A program made the translations under genes and the position numbers. The notes under the pieces are model-generated. The model searched no databases. It was not told where the DNA came from and was given only the letters and a program-made list of their open reading frames with translations. From JBHJGM01 sp964405825 (lineage in GTDB: Bacteria; Verrucomicrobiota; Verrucomicrobiia; Opitutales; JBHJGM01), in the NCBI GenBank assembly GCA_964405825.1, contig CAYOPI010000010.1, positions 1 to 64,000 on the forward strand: a stretch of DNA of 64,000 nucleotides, written 5' to 3'. Within the stretch, counting starts at the first letter, position 1. Each line of letters opens with the position of its first letter. This document shows, piece after piece, positions 37,785-46,493 of the stretch.

Positions 37785-40700
37785 GCAACTCCGGGTCCAG
37801 GTGTTCAATCAGTGGACCAGCCATGGCCTTGGCCCAGCGAACAAGAGCCTCCTGCTGCGGCAGCGCCTGCCCAAAGCAGATTCGATTGGCCGGCCGGTTG
37901 ATGTTGGCAAAGGCCGCGTTGTAGCTGGTGCCCCGCCAGTGTTTCTCGACCTGACGCCAGACCGCATCGGGTGTATCTCCTTTCTGGATACGCGTGGCAT
38001 ACACCAGCGCACTTCCTGGTGAAAACGCCAGCGCCTGTGTCCGCCCTTCACGATAGCCCTCAAGCGCTGCCTCAAGCACAGCGCGTGCAACCGGGGTCTC
38101 CGGCGCTCGCAGCGAGATCTGCCCATCGGTGCCGGCCACCGTTGCGCCTCTGAGCGTGTGCCCGCTGGCGACAGCGGCGGCCAGCCACAGCCACGTTTCG
38201 AGCTGGTCGGCCGGACGCACCTTGCCGGGTCGGCCGCGCACAAGAACGTCTCCAAAAACCGGATACACTTGCCCTGTCAGCGTTAAAGGCTGCTCGATCT
38301 CGATCGGCAGAGTGGCGGGCGCATCCGTGCCTTGAAGGGCTCTCAGTCGCGCATGAACGCCGCTTGCCTCACCGGCCAGCCGTTGCCCCTGGAGATGCCC
38401 GAAGTTCCCCGGGGCAAGGTCGCCGCTGGCTTGCAACCGGGCGAGCGCAGACTCGGTTGAGTTGCCATCGCCCATAGCCTCCAGCAACAGTCCGCGCAGT
38501 CGATAGTCCTCGAGCGAATCGCCCGCTGGCGCCTCGCTTTCGCCCAGCAACTCGTGCGGACCAGGCAGGCGGATGCCCAACCGCTCCCTCAAAAAGAAGT
38601 CCGCCGGGTCGCGCCAGAAACGCACCAGGCTTTCCACGGTGAGGGTCGACTCCGCCGCGGCAGGGTCATCCAAAATCCCAAGCCTCGGCGTGGCTGCAGT
38701 CGGTGTTTCGGTACTCGAGGCCAGCCGCGCCGCGACACCATCGTAAGTGAAGAGCCGATCACCGGCAAAGTACGCCACTGCATGCGCTACCATCGGATGC
38801 CGTCGAACGAATCCGGCACGAGCCCCCTCGCTCAGCGGCAGGACCGAAAGCACCTCCTGAATCACCGGCGAGGGCGGGGCCTCCGCGTCCGGGTTGGGCG
38901 CCAGTCCGGTGTAACTGAGGATGAGGCGTTCGCGTGCGCCCAGCACCGTTTCCAGAAACGCCTGCCGGTCGATGTCGCGGAGCGTCGGCTCGCCCTCCCG
39001 TCGTCCTTCGCGCAGGTCGCTCCCATCGGGCGGGTCCGACCGGGGGAAGGTGCCTGCGTCGAAGCCGAGACAGACGACCACCCGTGCCGGGACGCCTTGT
39101 GCCTGGCTCGGCGTGGCGACGTTGACGCCCCCGCGGAAAAGCCCGGGCCCTTGCAGCGGGCCGACCCATTGCCGCAACAGATAGCGCAGCGACGCCAGGT
39201 CCATTTCGGGCGACGTATCGGCAGCCGTCCGCAGCCGGTCCAACGCGCCCTGCCAAGTGCGCGCCTCCTGCGAACCGGCGGAACTCCAGCCTCCCAGGAA
39301 CGCTTCCAGCCCCGCCTGCAGCCAAGCCGCCCATGCCTCACCGGACTGCCGTCGACGCGCCTGCTCACGCCAGTCAAAAAGCTGCTCCAGCCATTCCAGC
39401 CAGCGGCCCAAAAGCAGCGCCTCCTGCCTGCCCATGCCCTCAACCGGCAGACGCCCGGCAAACCCCAGCCCCTCGTCCGCGTCCATCGCAACGCCCAGCA
39501 ACAGCCGCTCGATGCCAAACCGCCAGGAATTCGCTTCGTAGGCCGCAAGCCCAAGGCGCGCGCGGTCCTCGCCGTCGCGGCCCCAGGCAATGTTCGCACG
39601 CTGCATCCACAACCGGAAGCGCTCCAGCGTCTGCAGCGTCCACCCCTGCGCTTCCAACACGGCCTCCTCCTCCAGCAACGCAAAGACCGTCCGCGCCTCC
39701 AGCCGGCTTTCGGCCATTTCCAGCAGGCGGTCCAGGGCCCGGCTCCACCGGCCTTCGGGCTGGTCCTGAGGTGCGTGCGCGGTCGAAAGCGCAATCCACT
39801 GGTCGGGCTCACCGCGGCGAAAAACCGCTTCCAGCAGCGGCACGTACGTCGCCAGATCCGGTGTCAGGATCAGTACGTCCCGCGCGTCCAGCCCGTCCAA
39901 CTGCTCGAAGCACTCCAGCAGGCAATCCCGCAGCGCCTCCACCTCGCGGTAGGCCGAATGACTGGCATGCACCTGCACGGTGCCGTCGTCTTCGATCGCG
40001 TTGCGTTGGATGAGCCCGGCGTCGAGCGGCGTTTCATAGAGCGAGGCCTGCAGCGCTCCCAACAGCGTATCCGCCGTCGGCGGTTCGAAGGCTTCGACGC
40101 CCATGGTGGCGTTGCGGTCCAGCAGGAGGTTGGTGCGATCGCGATTGAGCCGGCCCAATGCCGGCAGCAGCGACGCGCTCCCCGCCGACACCTGGTCGTC
40201 CGCATTCCGCCGTCCGGGCAGATCACCGATGAAGTCCGACGTCGGCTCCAGTACGAGCAGCTCGACCGGCAGCCGCTGGCCCAGCCAGGCCAGCACGTCG
40301 AGCATCAGCGCGGGGAAACTCGGCACACCGTACACCCACAGCCTGCAGGGCAGGGTACCTTCCGGCAGGTCACTTGCCGAGGTCCGCAGGAGCGCTCGCA
40401 AGGCCGAGCCCAGGGTCCAGGCGCCGCCGTCCCCAACCAGGTAACCCCAGAGCCGCGCCTGCCAATGGGGTGCCTCGCCCCGCTCCCAGCGCTCGGTCCA
40501 GTCCGGCCGGTAAAGGCTGTAGGCATCGAGCGTCTGCGACAGCCGCCACGCCGTTTGCACGCGCACCAGCGGCGCCATTTCCGTGCTGAGCATATCCGCG
40601 CCACCCCAGGCCACCGGCTGCCCCAACGCCGCGTGCACCTCCCAGAAAAACCGTGCCTCCTGTGGGGCAGGCCGGCCCAGCGCCGCCTCGGCCAGTTGCC

Positions 40701-40920
40701 CAAAGAACGTCCCCGGAAACGGCAGACGCACGTTGAAAACCACCCCCAGACGCTGCGCCAGTTCCTGCGTCAGCCAGCGTCCCAGCCCGCGATTGGGCAC
40801 CAGTACGGTTTCGCCCAGGAGCGGATCGGGGCGGGGCCCGGACTGCATCCGCTCGGCCAGGATTGCCGCCAGGGTTTCCTGCCGATTCGACGCATGCCAG
40901 ACGATCCCTGTGGGGCCCAT
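37777..40920 (-). CDS. recC: Exodeoxyribonuclease V gamma subunit RecC
   Basis: A 1,047-residue inactive-helicase-like scaffold of RecBCD that recognises Chi in E. coli. It has no Walker motif, as expected. Family features are the N-terminal VLVPNRGLGRWLTQELAQRLGVVFNVRLPFPGTFF, the central VLILTPDLATYVPLLEAVF and WIALSTAHAPQ, and RVVVCLGFDAGTFPRSDPPDGSDLR in the C-terminal domain. ATG at 40920 has GGAGG two bases upstream, closer than usual. Gene order recC-recB-recD with overlaps supports a single complex. A 100-residue unknown gene lies just upstream on the same strand. Confidence 0.94.
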   Translation of the reverse strand: MGPTGIVWHASNRQETLAAILAERMQSGPRPDPLLGETVLVPNRGLGRWLTQELAQRLGVVFNVRLPFPGTFFGQLAEAALGRPAPQEARFFWEVHAALGQPVAWGGADMLSTEMAPLVRVQTAWRLSQTLDAYSLYRPDWTERWERGEAPHWQARLWGYLVGDGGAWTLGSALRALLRTSASDLPEGTLPCRLWVYGVPSFPALMLDVLAWLGQRLPVELLVLEPTSDFIGDLPGRRNADDQVSAGSASLLPALGRLNRDRTNLLLDRNATMGVEAFEPPTADTLLGALQASLYETPLDAGLIQRNAIEDDGTVQVHASHSAYREVEALRDCLLECFEQLDGLDARDVLILTPDLATYVPLLEAVFRRGEPDQWIALSTAHAPQDQPEGRWSRALDRLLEMAESRLEARTVFALLEEEAVLEAQGWTLQTLERFRLWMQRANIAWGRDGEDRARLGLAAYEANSWRFGIERLLLGVAMDADEGLGFAGRLPVEGMGRQEALLLGRWLEWLEQLFDWREQARRRQSGEAWAAWLQAGLEAFLGGWSSAGSQEARTWQGALDRLRTAADTSPEMDLASLRYLLRQWVGPLQGPGLFRGGVNVATPSQAQGVPARVVVCLGFDAGTFPRSDPPDGSDLREGRREGEPTLRDIDRQAFLETVLGARERLILSYTGLAPNPDAEAPPSPVIQEVLSVLPLSEGARAGFVRRHPMVAHAVAYFAGDRLFTYDGVAARLASSTETPTAATPRLGILDDPAAAESTLTVESLVRFWRDPADFFLRERLGIRLPGPHELLGESEAPAGDSLEDYRLRGLLLEAMGDGNSTESALARLQASGDLAPGNFGHLQGQRLAGEASGVHARLRALQGTDAPATLPIEIEQPLTLTGQVYPVFGDVLVRGRPGKVRPADQLETWLWLAAAVASGHTLRGATVAGTDGQISLRAPETPVARAVLEAALEGYREGRTQALAFSPGSALVYATRIQKGDTPDAVWRQVEKHWRGTSYNAAFANINRPANRICFGQALPQQEALVRWAKAMAGPLIEHLDPELHG

Positions 40921-40988
40921 GACCTCCAAGCCTGCCAGAGGCCTCCGCGCGCGGAAGCAAAATCGCCTCTACCGGCGAGGGACCTGAA

Positions 40989-41291
40989 TCAGACCACCGC
41001 CTCGCGCTGTTGCCACTGACCCAGGGCGGACCAGCGCCGTCGCTCCACCTGCGCCTGCAGGCGCGTGCGTACGTGGGCCTCCACGCGATCATTGAGCGGC
41101 CCGCAGTCCACCGCGGGCACGGCCCAGTCGGCCCCCGCGTGAAACAGCACCGGCACCACCTCGTCGATGCGCAGGTGCTCAAACACCTCCTCGTCGTACA
41201 GGGCCTTGAGCCCTTCGCGGGTGCGGCACAGAAAATGCGATTCAGCCTGCGGGCACGCGCGCGGAACCAGTGTCACCCAATCCAGATGCAT
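40989..41291 (-). CDS. Hypothetical protein preceding recCBD
   Basis: A 100-residue soluble protein, not recognised. It starts MHLDWVTLVPRACPQAESHF, then has a hydrophobic strand with an acidic turn (RIDEVVPVLFHAGADWAVPAVDCGPLNDRVEA) and a basic helical C-terminus (HVRTRLQAQVERRRWSALGQ). Two cysteines (CPQ and FLCRTREG) could bind metal, but no fourth ligand set is clear. It sits 68 bp before recC on the same strand, so it is probably the first gene of the recCBD transcript. An in-frame start at 41330 would add 13 residues. Confidence 0.6.
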   Translation of the reverse strand: MHLDWVTLVPRACPQAESHFLCRTREGLKALYDEEVFEHLRIDEVVPVLFHAGADWAVPAVDCGPLNDRVEAHVRTRLQAQVERRRWSALGQWQQREAVV

Positions 41292-41506
41292 CGGTCCCCG
41301 AGGCCTTCCCTCCAAATTTGATGGTCTCATCGGTCATCCCTCGTATTTTGTTCTCCTCACGGGCCGTGGGAGCAGATACCACGCGCATACCGCATTACCC
41401 CACCTGATTACGCATTTTTTACAAATCCCTTACGGATGTTGCTCAGATGTAGCCAACGGTTAACAATCTGCGCGTTCCAAACGCCCGCAACTGGCAACCT
41501 TTGACC

Positions 41507-43924
41507 ATGCTGGAGTCCTCCTGGCCGCCCTTTTTTTCCCTGCTTGCTAGCTCCGCCGAACCGGTCCAGCTCGTCACCGATCTGGGGCTTGTGACGCTTG
41601 CCGCCGGCCTGGTCGCGCTGGTCTTCCACCTCCTGCGCATCCCCGTTTTCCTGGGCTATGTCCTGGCGGGCATTCTTCTGGGTTCGCAGAGCATGCCCTG
41701 GGCACCGTTGGTGCGTGTGGAGGCCATCGGCGACCTGCGCGAACTCGGGGTGGTCTTCCTGATGTTCTACATCGGCCTGGAGATGGACCTGCGCATCCTG
41801 CGCCGGGTGCTCGCGCCCGCGTTCACGGCCTTGTGCCTGCAGACGGCGGCCTTCCTCTTCATCGGGCTTCAACTGGCCCCCCTGCTGGACTGGAGTTCAA
41901 CGCAGGGACTCTTCCTCGGCGGACTCCTCGCCATCAGCTCGTCGATGGTGACGATTTCCGTGCTCGAGGAACTGGGCCGGCTGCGCATGCCGCACGGCCA
42001 GCTCGCCTTGGGCATCCTCATTCTGGAGGACGTCGTGGCGGTGGCCCTGCTGGTGATCCTTTCCGGCGTAGGCATCTCCGGGCGCTTTGACTGGGGCAAC
42101 GCCTGGGCGGTCTCGCTCGGTCTGGGGATCTTCGTCGTGCTGGTTTTCTTCCTCGGCAAGCTGGCCGCGCCCTTTGTCGTGCGCCTTTTGGAGAAAGTCG
42201 CCCGCCCCGAACTGCTCACCCTCTCGGTCGTCGGCGTGGTCCTTGGGGTGAGCATGCTGGCGCAGGAGCTGGACTTCTCAGTCGCCCTGGGCGCGTTCCT
42301 GGCCGGCTCCATCCTCTCCCAGACCAACCTTTCCGAAGAGATCGAGCGCGTCACCTCCTCGCTGCGCAGCCTCTTCCTGGCCATTTTCTTTGTCGCCGTG
42401 GGCATGATCATCGAGCTGGACCTGCTCGTTGGCAATGCCGGTGTCATTCTCCTGCTCAGCGTGCTGACCGTCGTCGTCAAGATCAGCACCTGCTGGCTGG
42501 GCTTCTTTCTCGGCGGGCAACGCGCTTCGTCGGCTTTTCGCGCCAGCGTGGCCAAGTCACAGATCGGCGAGTTCAGCTTCATCATCGCCGGCCTCGCGAT
42601 CAGCCTGGGCGTCTTCGAACCCTACCTGATGGCTATCGCCGTGGGCACGTCGATGATCTCCTCGGCCTGCTCGATTTTACTGACCCTGCGCTCGGACAAG
42701 CTCTTTGAGCTTATCCGCCGACGCTCCCCACAGGCGGTCGTCCAGATCTTCGGCTTCTACGGCACCTACCGCAACTCCATCCAGCAGAGCCTCGGGCGCA
42801 TCGTCGTGCTGCGGATCATCCGCCGGCCGGCCCTGCAGATCCTCCTCAACCTCGTTTTGATCAGCGGCTTCATCCTGGGCGGCTCCTTTTTCAGTGAATG
42901 GCTGCAGCAGCAAGTTGAACCCAACGTGACCGAATGGGCCGTGCCCCTGGTCTGGCTGGCGCTGGCGCTGATCGTCGCACCCTTCGGCATCGCCATCATT
43001 CGCAACCTCAACGCGATGGTCCTGATCCTTTCCGAGACGGCTCTGGGTGCCATCGCCGCCCAGGAGCAGTTCCGCGGACGCCTGCGCAACATCTTCAACA
43101 ACCTGGCGCTGGTCCTGGTGGCGGTGCTCATCGGCGGCTTCTTCTTTGCCGTGGCCTCCAGTTACCTGCCACGCGGTGCGGGCCTGGCGGGCTTTGTCCT
43201 GACCCTGTGTCTGGCCGGTGTTTTCTCCTGGCGCCACATGATCCGCCTCAACAGCCAGGTCGAGTTGCTCTTCATGAAGTCCTTTGACCAGGAGACGCGC
43301 AGCGTTGACGCCACCGCCCGCCAGAACGCCCTGCGCGAGATTTCCGAAAAGTACCCCTGGCCTGTCATCCTCCATGAATACAACGTCCAGCCCGGCACTT
43401 CGGCCGCTGGTGCCAGCTTGAAGGATCTGGGCCTGCGCGAGAAAACCGGCACCTCCGTGGTCGCCGTCTCCCGTCAGGGCAGTGTCCTTTACAACCCCGA
43501 CGCGGACTTCCAGATCTTCCCCGGCGACCACCTCTTTCTCTTCGGCGAGCAGGTGCAGATCGGCGACGCCCGGCGCCTCCTCGATCAGGCCGGGTCCTAC
43601 TCCCCGCCGGTCACCACCGGCCCGGCTTCGTTCGAGGTCGAGCAGGTCTTCATTGATGCAGCCAGCGATCTGGTCGGCAACACCCTCGCCGGAGCCAACC
43701 TGCGCCGACAGCACGGCGTCACCGTCCTGGGCATCCAGCGAGGGGAACGCCGCATGACTTCACCCGGCCCCGAGGAAATCCTCCACCCCGGAGACGTCCT
43801 TTACGTCATCGGCGACCCCAAAGGCATCGACCGCCTCCAGCAGGGCCCCGACACAACCGACCCTCCGCCGCAACCCCAGACCGCCCCCACAACCTCCGAG
43901 CCCACCTCCACGCCCGCGGGATGA
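41507..43924 (+). CDS. CPA2-type cation:proton antiporter with two RCK_C (TrkA-C) domains
   Basis: An 805-residue membrane antiporter of the KefB/CPA2 family (K+ or Na+ against H+). Around 12 helices span residues 20-400, including GVVFLMFYIGLEMDLRIL and LALGILILEDVVAVALLVIL (the ED transport motif), and VALGAFLAGSILSQT. Further helices lie at about 440-600. The C-terminus has two TrkA-C domains: one about 640-700 (LKDLGLREKTGTSVVAVSRQ, then FQIFPGDHLFLFG) and one about 725-785 (LAGANLRRQHGVTVLGIQRG, then EILHPGDVLYVIG). There is no NAD-binding RCK_N domain between. A Pro/Thr-rich tail ends it. The in-frame TTG at 41501 is ignored in favour of the ATG. Confidence 0.93.
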   Translation: MLESSWPPFFSLLASSAEPVQLVTDLGLVTLAAGLVALVFHLLRIPVFLGYVLAGILLGSQSMPWAPLVRVEAIGDLRELGVVFLMFYIGLEMDLRILRRVLAPAFTALCLQTAAFLFIGLQLAPLLDWSSTQGLFLGGLLAISSSMVTISVLEELGRLRMPHGQLALGILILEDVVAVALLVILSGVGISGRFDWGNAWAVSLGLGIFVVLVFFLGKLAAPFVVRLLEKVARPELLTLSVVGVVLGVSMLAQELDFSVALGAFLAGSILSQTNLSEEIERVTSSLRSLFLAIFFVAVGMIIELDLLVGNAGVILLLSVLTVVVKISTCWLGFFLGGQRASSAFRASVAKSQIGEFSFIIAGLAISLGVFEPYLMAIAVGTSMISSACSILLTLRSDKLFELIRRRSPQAVVQIFGFYGTYRNSIQQSLGRIVVLRIIRRPALQILLNLVLISGFILGGSFFSEWLQQQVEPNVTEWAVPLVWLALALIVAPFGIAIIRNLNAMVLILSETALGAIAAQEQFRGRLRNIFNNLALVLVAVLIGGFFFAVASSYLPRGAGLAGFVLTLCLAGVFSWRHMIRLNSQVELLFMKSFDQETRSVDATARQNALREISEKYPWPVILHEYNVQPGTSAAGASLKDLGLREKTGTSVVAVSRQGSVLYNPDADFQIFPGDHLFLFGEQVQIGDARRLLDQAGSYSPPVTTGPASFEVEQVFIDAASDLVGNTLAGANLRRQHGVTVLGIQRGERRMTSPGPEEILHPGDVLYVIGDPKGIDRLQQGPDTTDPPPQPQTAPTTSEPTSTPAG

Positions 43925-43982
43925 GCCGACGGCCCGTTTCGCTGGCCTGCTATTGACGTTCCGCGTAAATACTGGTTCGCTC

Positions 43983-44264
43983 ATGATTCGAAGCCTTGCT
44001 GACGCGGAGACGGAAAGGATCTGGAATGAGCAGCGTTCGCGTCGGCTTCCCGGAAACATCCAGCAACGTGCCTTGAACAAGCTCGCAATCCTCAACCACG
44101 CAACCGATCTCAACGACCTGCGCATCCCGCCGGGAAACCGCCTCGAGGCACTCTCCGGCGATCGGCTTGGGCAGCACGGCATCCGAATCAACCAACAGTG
44201 GCGTATCTGCTTCCGCTGGGACCGCGGCGACGCCTGCGATGTTGAGATAACCAACTACCGTTGA
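43983..44264 (+). CDS. higB: HigB-type toxin (RelE superfamily)
   Basis: A 93-residue ribosome-dependent mRNA interferase of the HigB/plasmid maintenance toxin group. It starts MIRSLADAETERIW, with the family helix LNKLAILNHATDLNDLRIPPGNRLEAL, then GDRLGQHGIRINQQWRICFRW, where the paired Arg/Trp/Arg residues form the typical active site, and ends DVEITNYR. The toxin is encoded first, as usual for hig, and its TGA overlaps the antitoxin ATG (TGATG at 44262-44266). A start at 43953 is possible but adds non-conserved residues. Confidence 0.93.
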   Translation: MIRSLADAETERIWNEQRSRRLPGNIQQRALNKLAILNHATDLNDLRIPPGNRLEALSGDRLGQHGIRINQQWRICFRWDRGDACDVEITNYR

Positions 44265-44569
44265 TGGCTTCCGAGAGTCGCAAACTCCGTTTTCCCCACC
44301 CAGGTCAGATCCTTCGTCAGGAGTTCCTGGAGCCAATGGCGATCAGCCAATACCGTCTCGCCCTTGAGACGGGCATCCCGCACAGCCGCGTAACGGCTAT
44401 CTGCAGGGAGCGGCGATCGATCACCCCGGACACGGCGCTTCGCTTCGCTCGATACTTTGGGAACTCTGCGGAGTTCTGGCTTGGCCTGCAACGCGAGTTC
44501 GATCTGCGTAAGGCTCGTGCTGAACTCGGCTCTGCAATCCAGCGCGAGGTCACGCCGCTCGCCCGCTAG
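44264..44569 (+). CDS. higA: HigA-type antitoxin (XRE helix-turn-helix)
   Basis: A 101-residue antitoxin that binds HigB and represses the operon. The XRE-type helix-turn-helix is PGQILRQEFLEPMAISQYRLALETGIPHSRVTAICRERRSITPDTALRFARYFG in residues 15-70, followed by SAEFWLGLQREFDLRKA, the classic HigA C-terminal signature. The C-terminal helix probably contacts the toxin. The ATG at 44264 shares a base with the toxin stop. The next gene, a uracil-DNA glycosylase, starts 20 bp downstream and may be cotranscribed. Confidence 0.94.
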   Translation: MASESRKLRFPHPGQILRQEFLEPMAISQYRLALETGIPHSRVTAICRERRSITPDTALRFARYFGNSAEFWLGLQREFDLRKARAELGSAIQREVTPLAR

Positions 44570-44589
44570 CTGCCACTTGGCCACTGCTT

Positions 44590-45324
44590 GTGTCCGCCTC
44601 CTGCCACCCTCTCATCGCCGCGGCCGAAAAGCTGCGCCGTGCCGTCAGCCGTTTGTCTTTTGCCGAACCTGTCGCGTTCGTCTACAACCCCCTCGACTAC
44701 GCCGCCGGCCCCCACCACGAGTACCTTGAGCGCTTCGGTGCGAGCCCGAAGAAGATCGTCTTCTGCGGCATGAACCCCGGGCCCTGGGGGATGACCCAGA
44801 CCGGCATCCCTTTTGGCGAGATCGCCGCCGTGCGCGACTGGCTGGGCCTTCGCACCCAGACCACGCCCCCCAGGCGCCAGCACCCCAAACGCCCGATCGA
44901 GGGCTTGGCCTGCACGCGCTCCGAGGTCAGCGGACGCCGCCTCTGGGGGCTCTTCGCCGAACGCTTCGGCCAACCCGAGCGGTTCTTCCAAAACCACTTC
45001 GTCGCCAACTACTGCCCCCTGGTCTTCCTCGAAGAATCCGGCCGCAACCGCACCCCCGACAAACTGCCCAAGGCCGAATCGACGCCGCTCACCGAAGCCT
45101 GCGACGCCCATCTGCGCACAGTCCTCGAAACGCTCCAGCCCGAGTGGGTCATCGGCGTCGGCCAGTACGCCGAGAAGCGCGCCCGCGCCATTGCCGACAC
45201 CCTCCAGACGTCGCCCAGGGTCGGTACAATTCTGCATCCCAGCCCGGCCAGCCCCGCCGCCAACCGCGACTGGGCCGGCGCCGCCACCCGGCAAATGATT
45301 GACCTCGGCCTGTGGAAGGCCTAA
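44590..45324 (+). CDS. SMUG1-type single-strand-selective uracil-DNA glycosylase
   Basis: A 244-residue base-excision repair enzyme that removes uracil (and hydroxymethyluracil in animal SMUG1) from DNA. Motif 1 is FCGMNPGPWGMTQTGIPFGE, residues 58-77, with Asn63 matching the catalytic Asn of SMUG1. Motif 2 is LHPSPASPAANRDW with His216. The middle region RTPDKLPKAESTPL and HFVANYCPLVFLE also matches SMUG1 rather than family 1 Ung. GTG start at 44590. SMUG1 is mainly a eukaryotic enzyme, with homologues in only some bacteria. It lies directly behind higBA. Confidence 0.93.
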   Translation: MSASCHPLIAAAEKLRRAVSRLSFAEPVAFVYNPLDYAAGPHHEYLERFGASPKKIVFCGMNPGPWGMTQTGIPFGEIAAVRDWLGLRTQTTPPRRQHPKRPIEGLACTRSEVSGRRLWGLFAERFGQPERFFQNHFVANYCPLVFLEESGRNRTPDKLPKAESTPLTEACDAHLRTVLETLQPEWVIGVGQYAEKRARAIADTLQTSPRVGTILHPSPASPAANRDWAGAATRQMIDLGLWKA

Positions 45325-45335
45325 CGCCACCGCCC

Positions 45336-46493
45336 ATGGCCAGCGCCAATTCTCCCCGCGCCTACTGGACTGCCGAGGCTACCCGGATGGCGCGTCCACT
45401 CCTGAGCGTGCTCGCCCGGCGCACCTTCACCAGCGACTTCGATCCCCAGGGCCGCCAGCCCCCCGAGCGGGCCCTTTTCGCTGCCCTCGAAGCCACCGGA
45501 CGCCTGCTCAACGGCATCGCCCCCTGGCTGGAACCGGGTCTGCAGACCCCGCCCGAAGAAGCCGCCCTGCGCGAGGATCTCCGCCAGCAGGCCCTCCAGG
45601 CCATCGACTCGGTCGCCGCCCCGGCTTCCCCCGACTTCGCCAACTGGGCCCACCAGGGCAACCAGCCTCTCGTCGATGGCGCTTTCCTCGCGCAAGCCTT
45701 CCTGCGCGCCCCCGACGCCCTCTGGAAACCCCTGCCCGAGGAACTCCAGCGACGCGTCGTCAACGGCCTGCGCGCCTGCCGCACGGTCAATCCCGGCCTC
45801 AACAACTGGCTGCTGTTTTCGGCGACCATCGAGGCCTTCTTCCAATCCATCGGCGAGCCGTGCGACCTGATGCGCGTCACCGCCGCGCTGCAGTTCCACA
45901 GCGACTGGTACAAGGGCGACGGCATCTACGGCGACGGCGCCGCCCTGCACATGGATTATTACAACAGCTTCGTCATTCAGCCGATGCTGCTGGACATCCT
46001 TCGCGCCTTCCCCGACTACGACCGCTTCGACGTCTACCGCGAGCCCGTGTTCAAGCGCGCCCAGCGCTACGCCGTGATCCAGGAGCGAATGATCTCGCCA
46101 GAGGGCGCTTTCCCGCCGGTAGGGCGTTCCATTGTCTATCGCTGCGGCGCCTTCCAACACCTCGCGCACATGGCCTGGCGTCAGGATCTGCCCGACACCC
46201 TTTCCCCCGCGCAGGTTCGCTGTGCGCTCACCGCCATGACGCAGCGCAGCCTCGGCGCGCCCGACACCTACGCCAGCGACGGCTTCCTCACCATCGGCTT
46301 CTGCGGCAACCAGCCCTCACAAGGCGAACGCTACATCTCGCGCGCGAGTTGCTACCTCGCCAGCTTCGTCTTCCTCCCGCTGGGTCTGCCCGAGGGCGCC
46401 CCTTTCTGGTCCGGCCCCGAGACCGACTGGACCGCCCGCCAGCTCTACAACGGCGTGGACCTCCCGGCGGATTCAGCACTCTACCATGTCTGA
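45336..46493 (+). CDS. DUF2264 family protein
   Basis: A 385-residue soluble protein with the DUF2264 (alpha/alpha-toroid-like) fold: NWAHQGNQPLVDGAFLAQAFLRAP, NNWLLFSATIEAFFQSIG, YKGDGIYGDGAALHMDYYNSFVIQPML, ISPEGAFPPVGRSIVYRCGAFQHLA and ITIGFCGNQPSQGERYIS-like segments are present. DUF2264 proteins are often found among polysaccharide or uronic-acid degradation genes, and a glycoside-hydrolase-type role is suspected from the fold, not proven. No signal peptide, so it acts in the cytoplasm. Its 3' end overlaps the NhaC-type transporter by 8 bp, suggesting that the two work on the same compound. The ATG at 45336 is used. Confidence 0.88.
   Translation: MASANSPRAYWTAEATRMARPLLSVLARRTFTSDFDPQGRQPPERALFAALEATGRLLNGIAPWLEPGLQTPPEEAALREDLRQQALQAIDSVAAPASPDFANWAHQGNQPLVDGAFLAQAFLRAPDALWKPLPEELQRRVVNGLRACRTVNPGLNNWLLFSATIEAFFQSIGEPCDLMRVTAALQFHSDWYKGDGIYGDGAALHMDYYNSFVIQPMLLDILRAFPDYDRFDVYREPVFKRAQRYAVIQERMISPEGAFPPVGRSIVYRCGAFQHLAHMAWRQDLPDTLSPAQVRCALTAMTQRSLGAPDTYASDGFLTIGFCGNQPSQGERYISRASCYLASFVFLPLGLPEGAPFWSGPETDWTARQLYNGVDLPADSALYHV

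Noticed and set aside
38554..41019. 821-residue plus-strand frame opposite recC
   Set aside because: Antisense to RecC, Gln/Arg/Pro-rich translation, no conserved motif.
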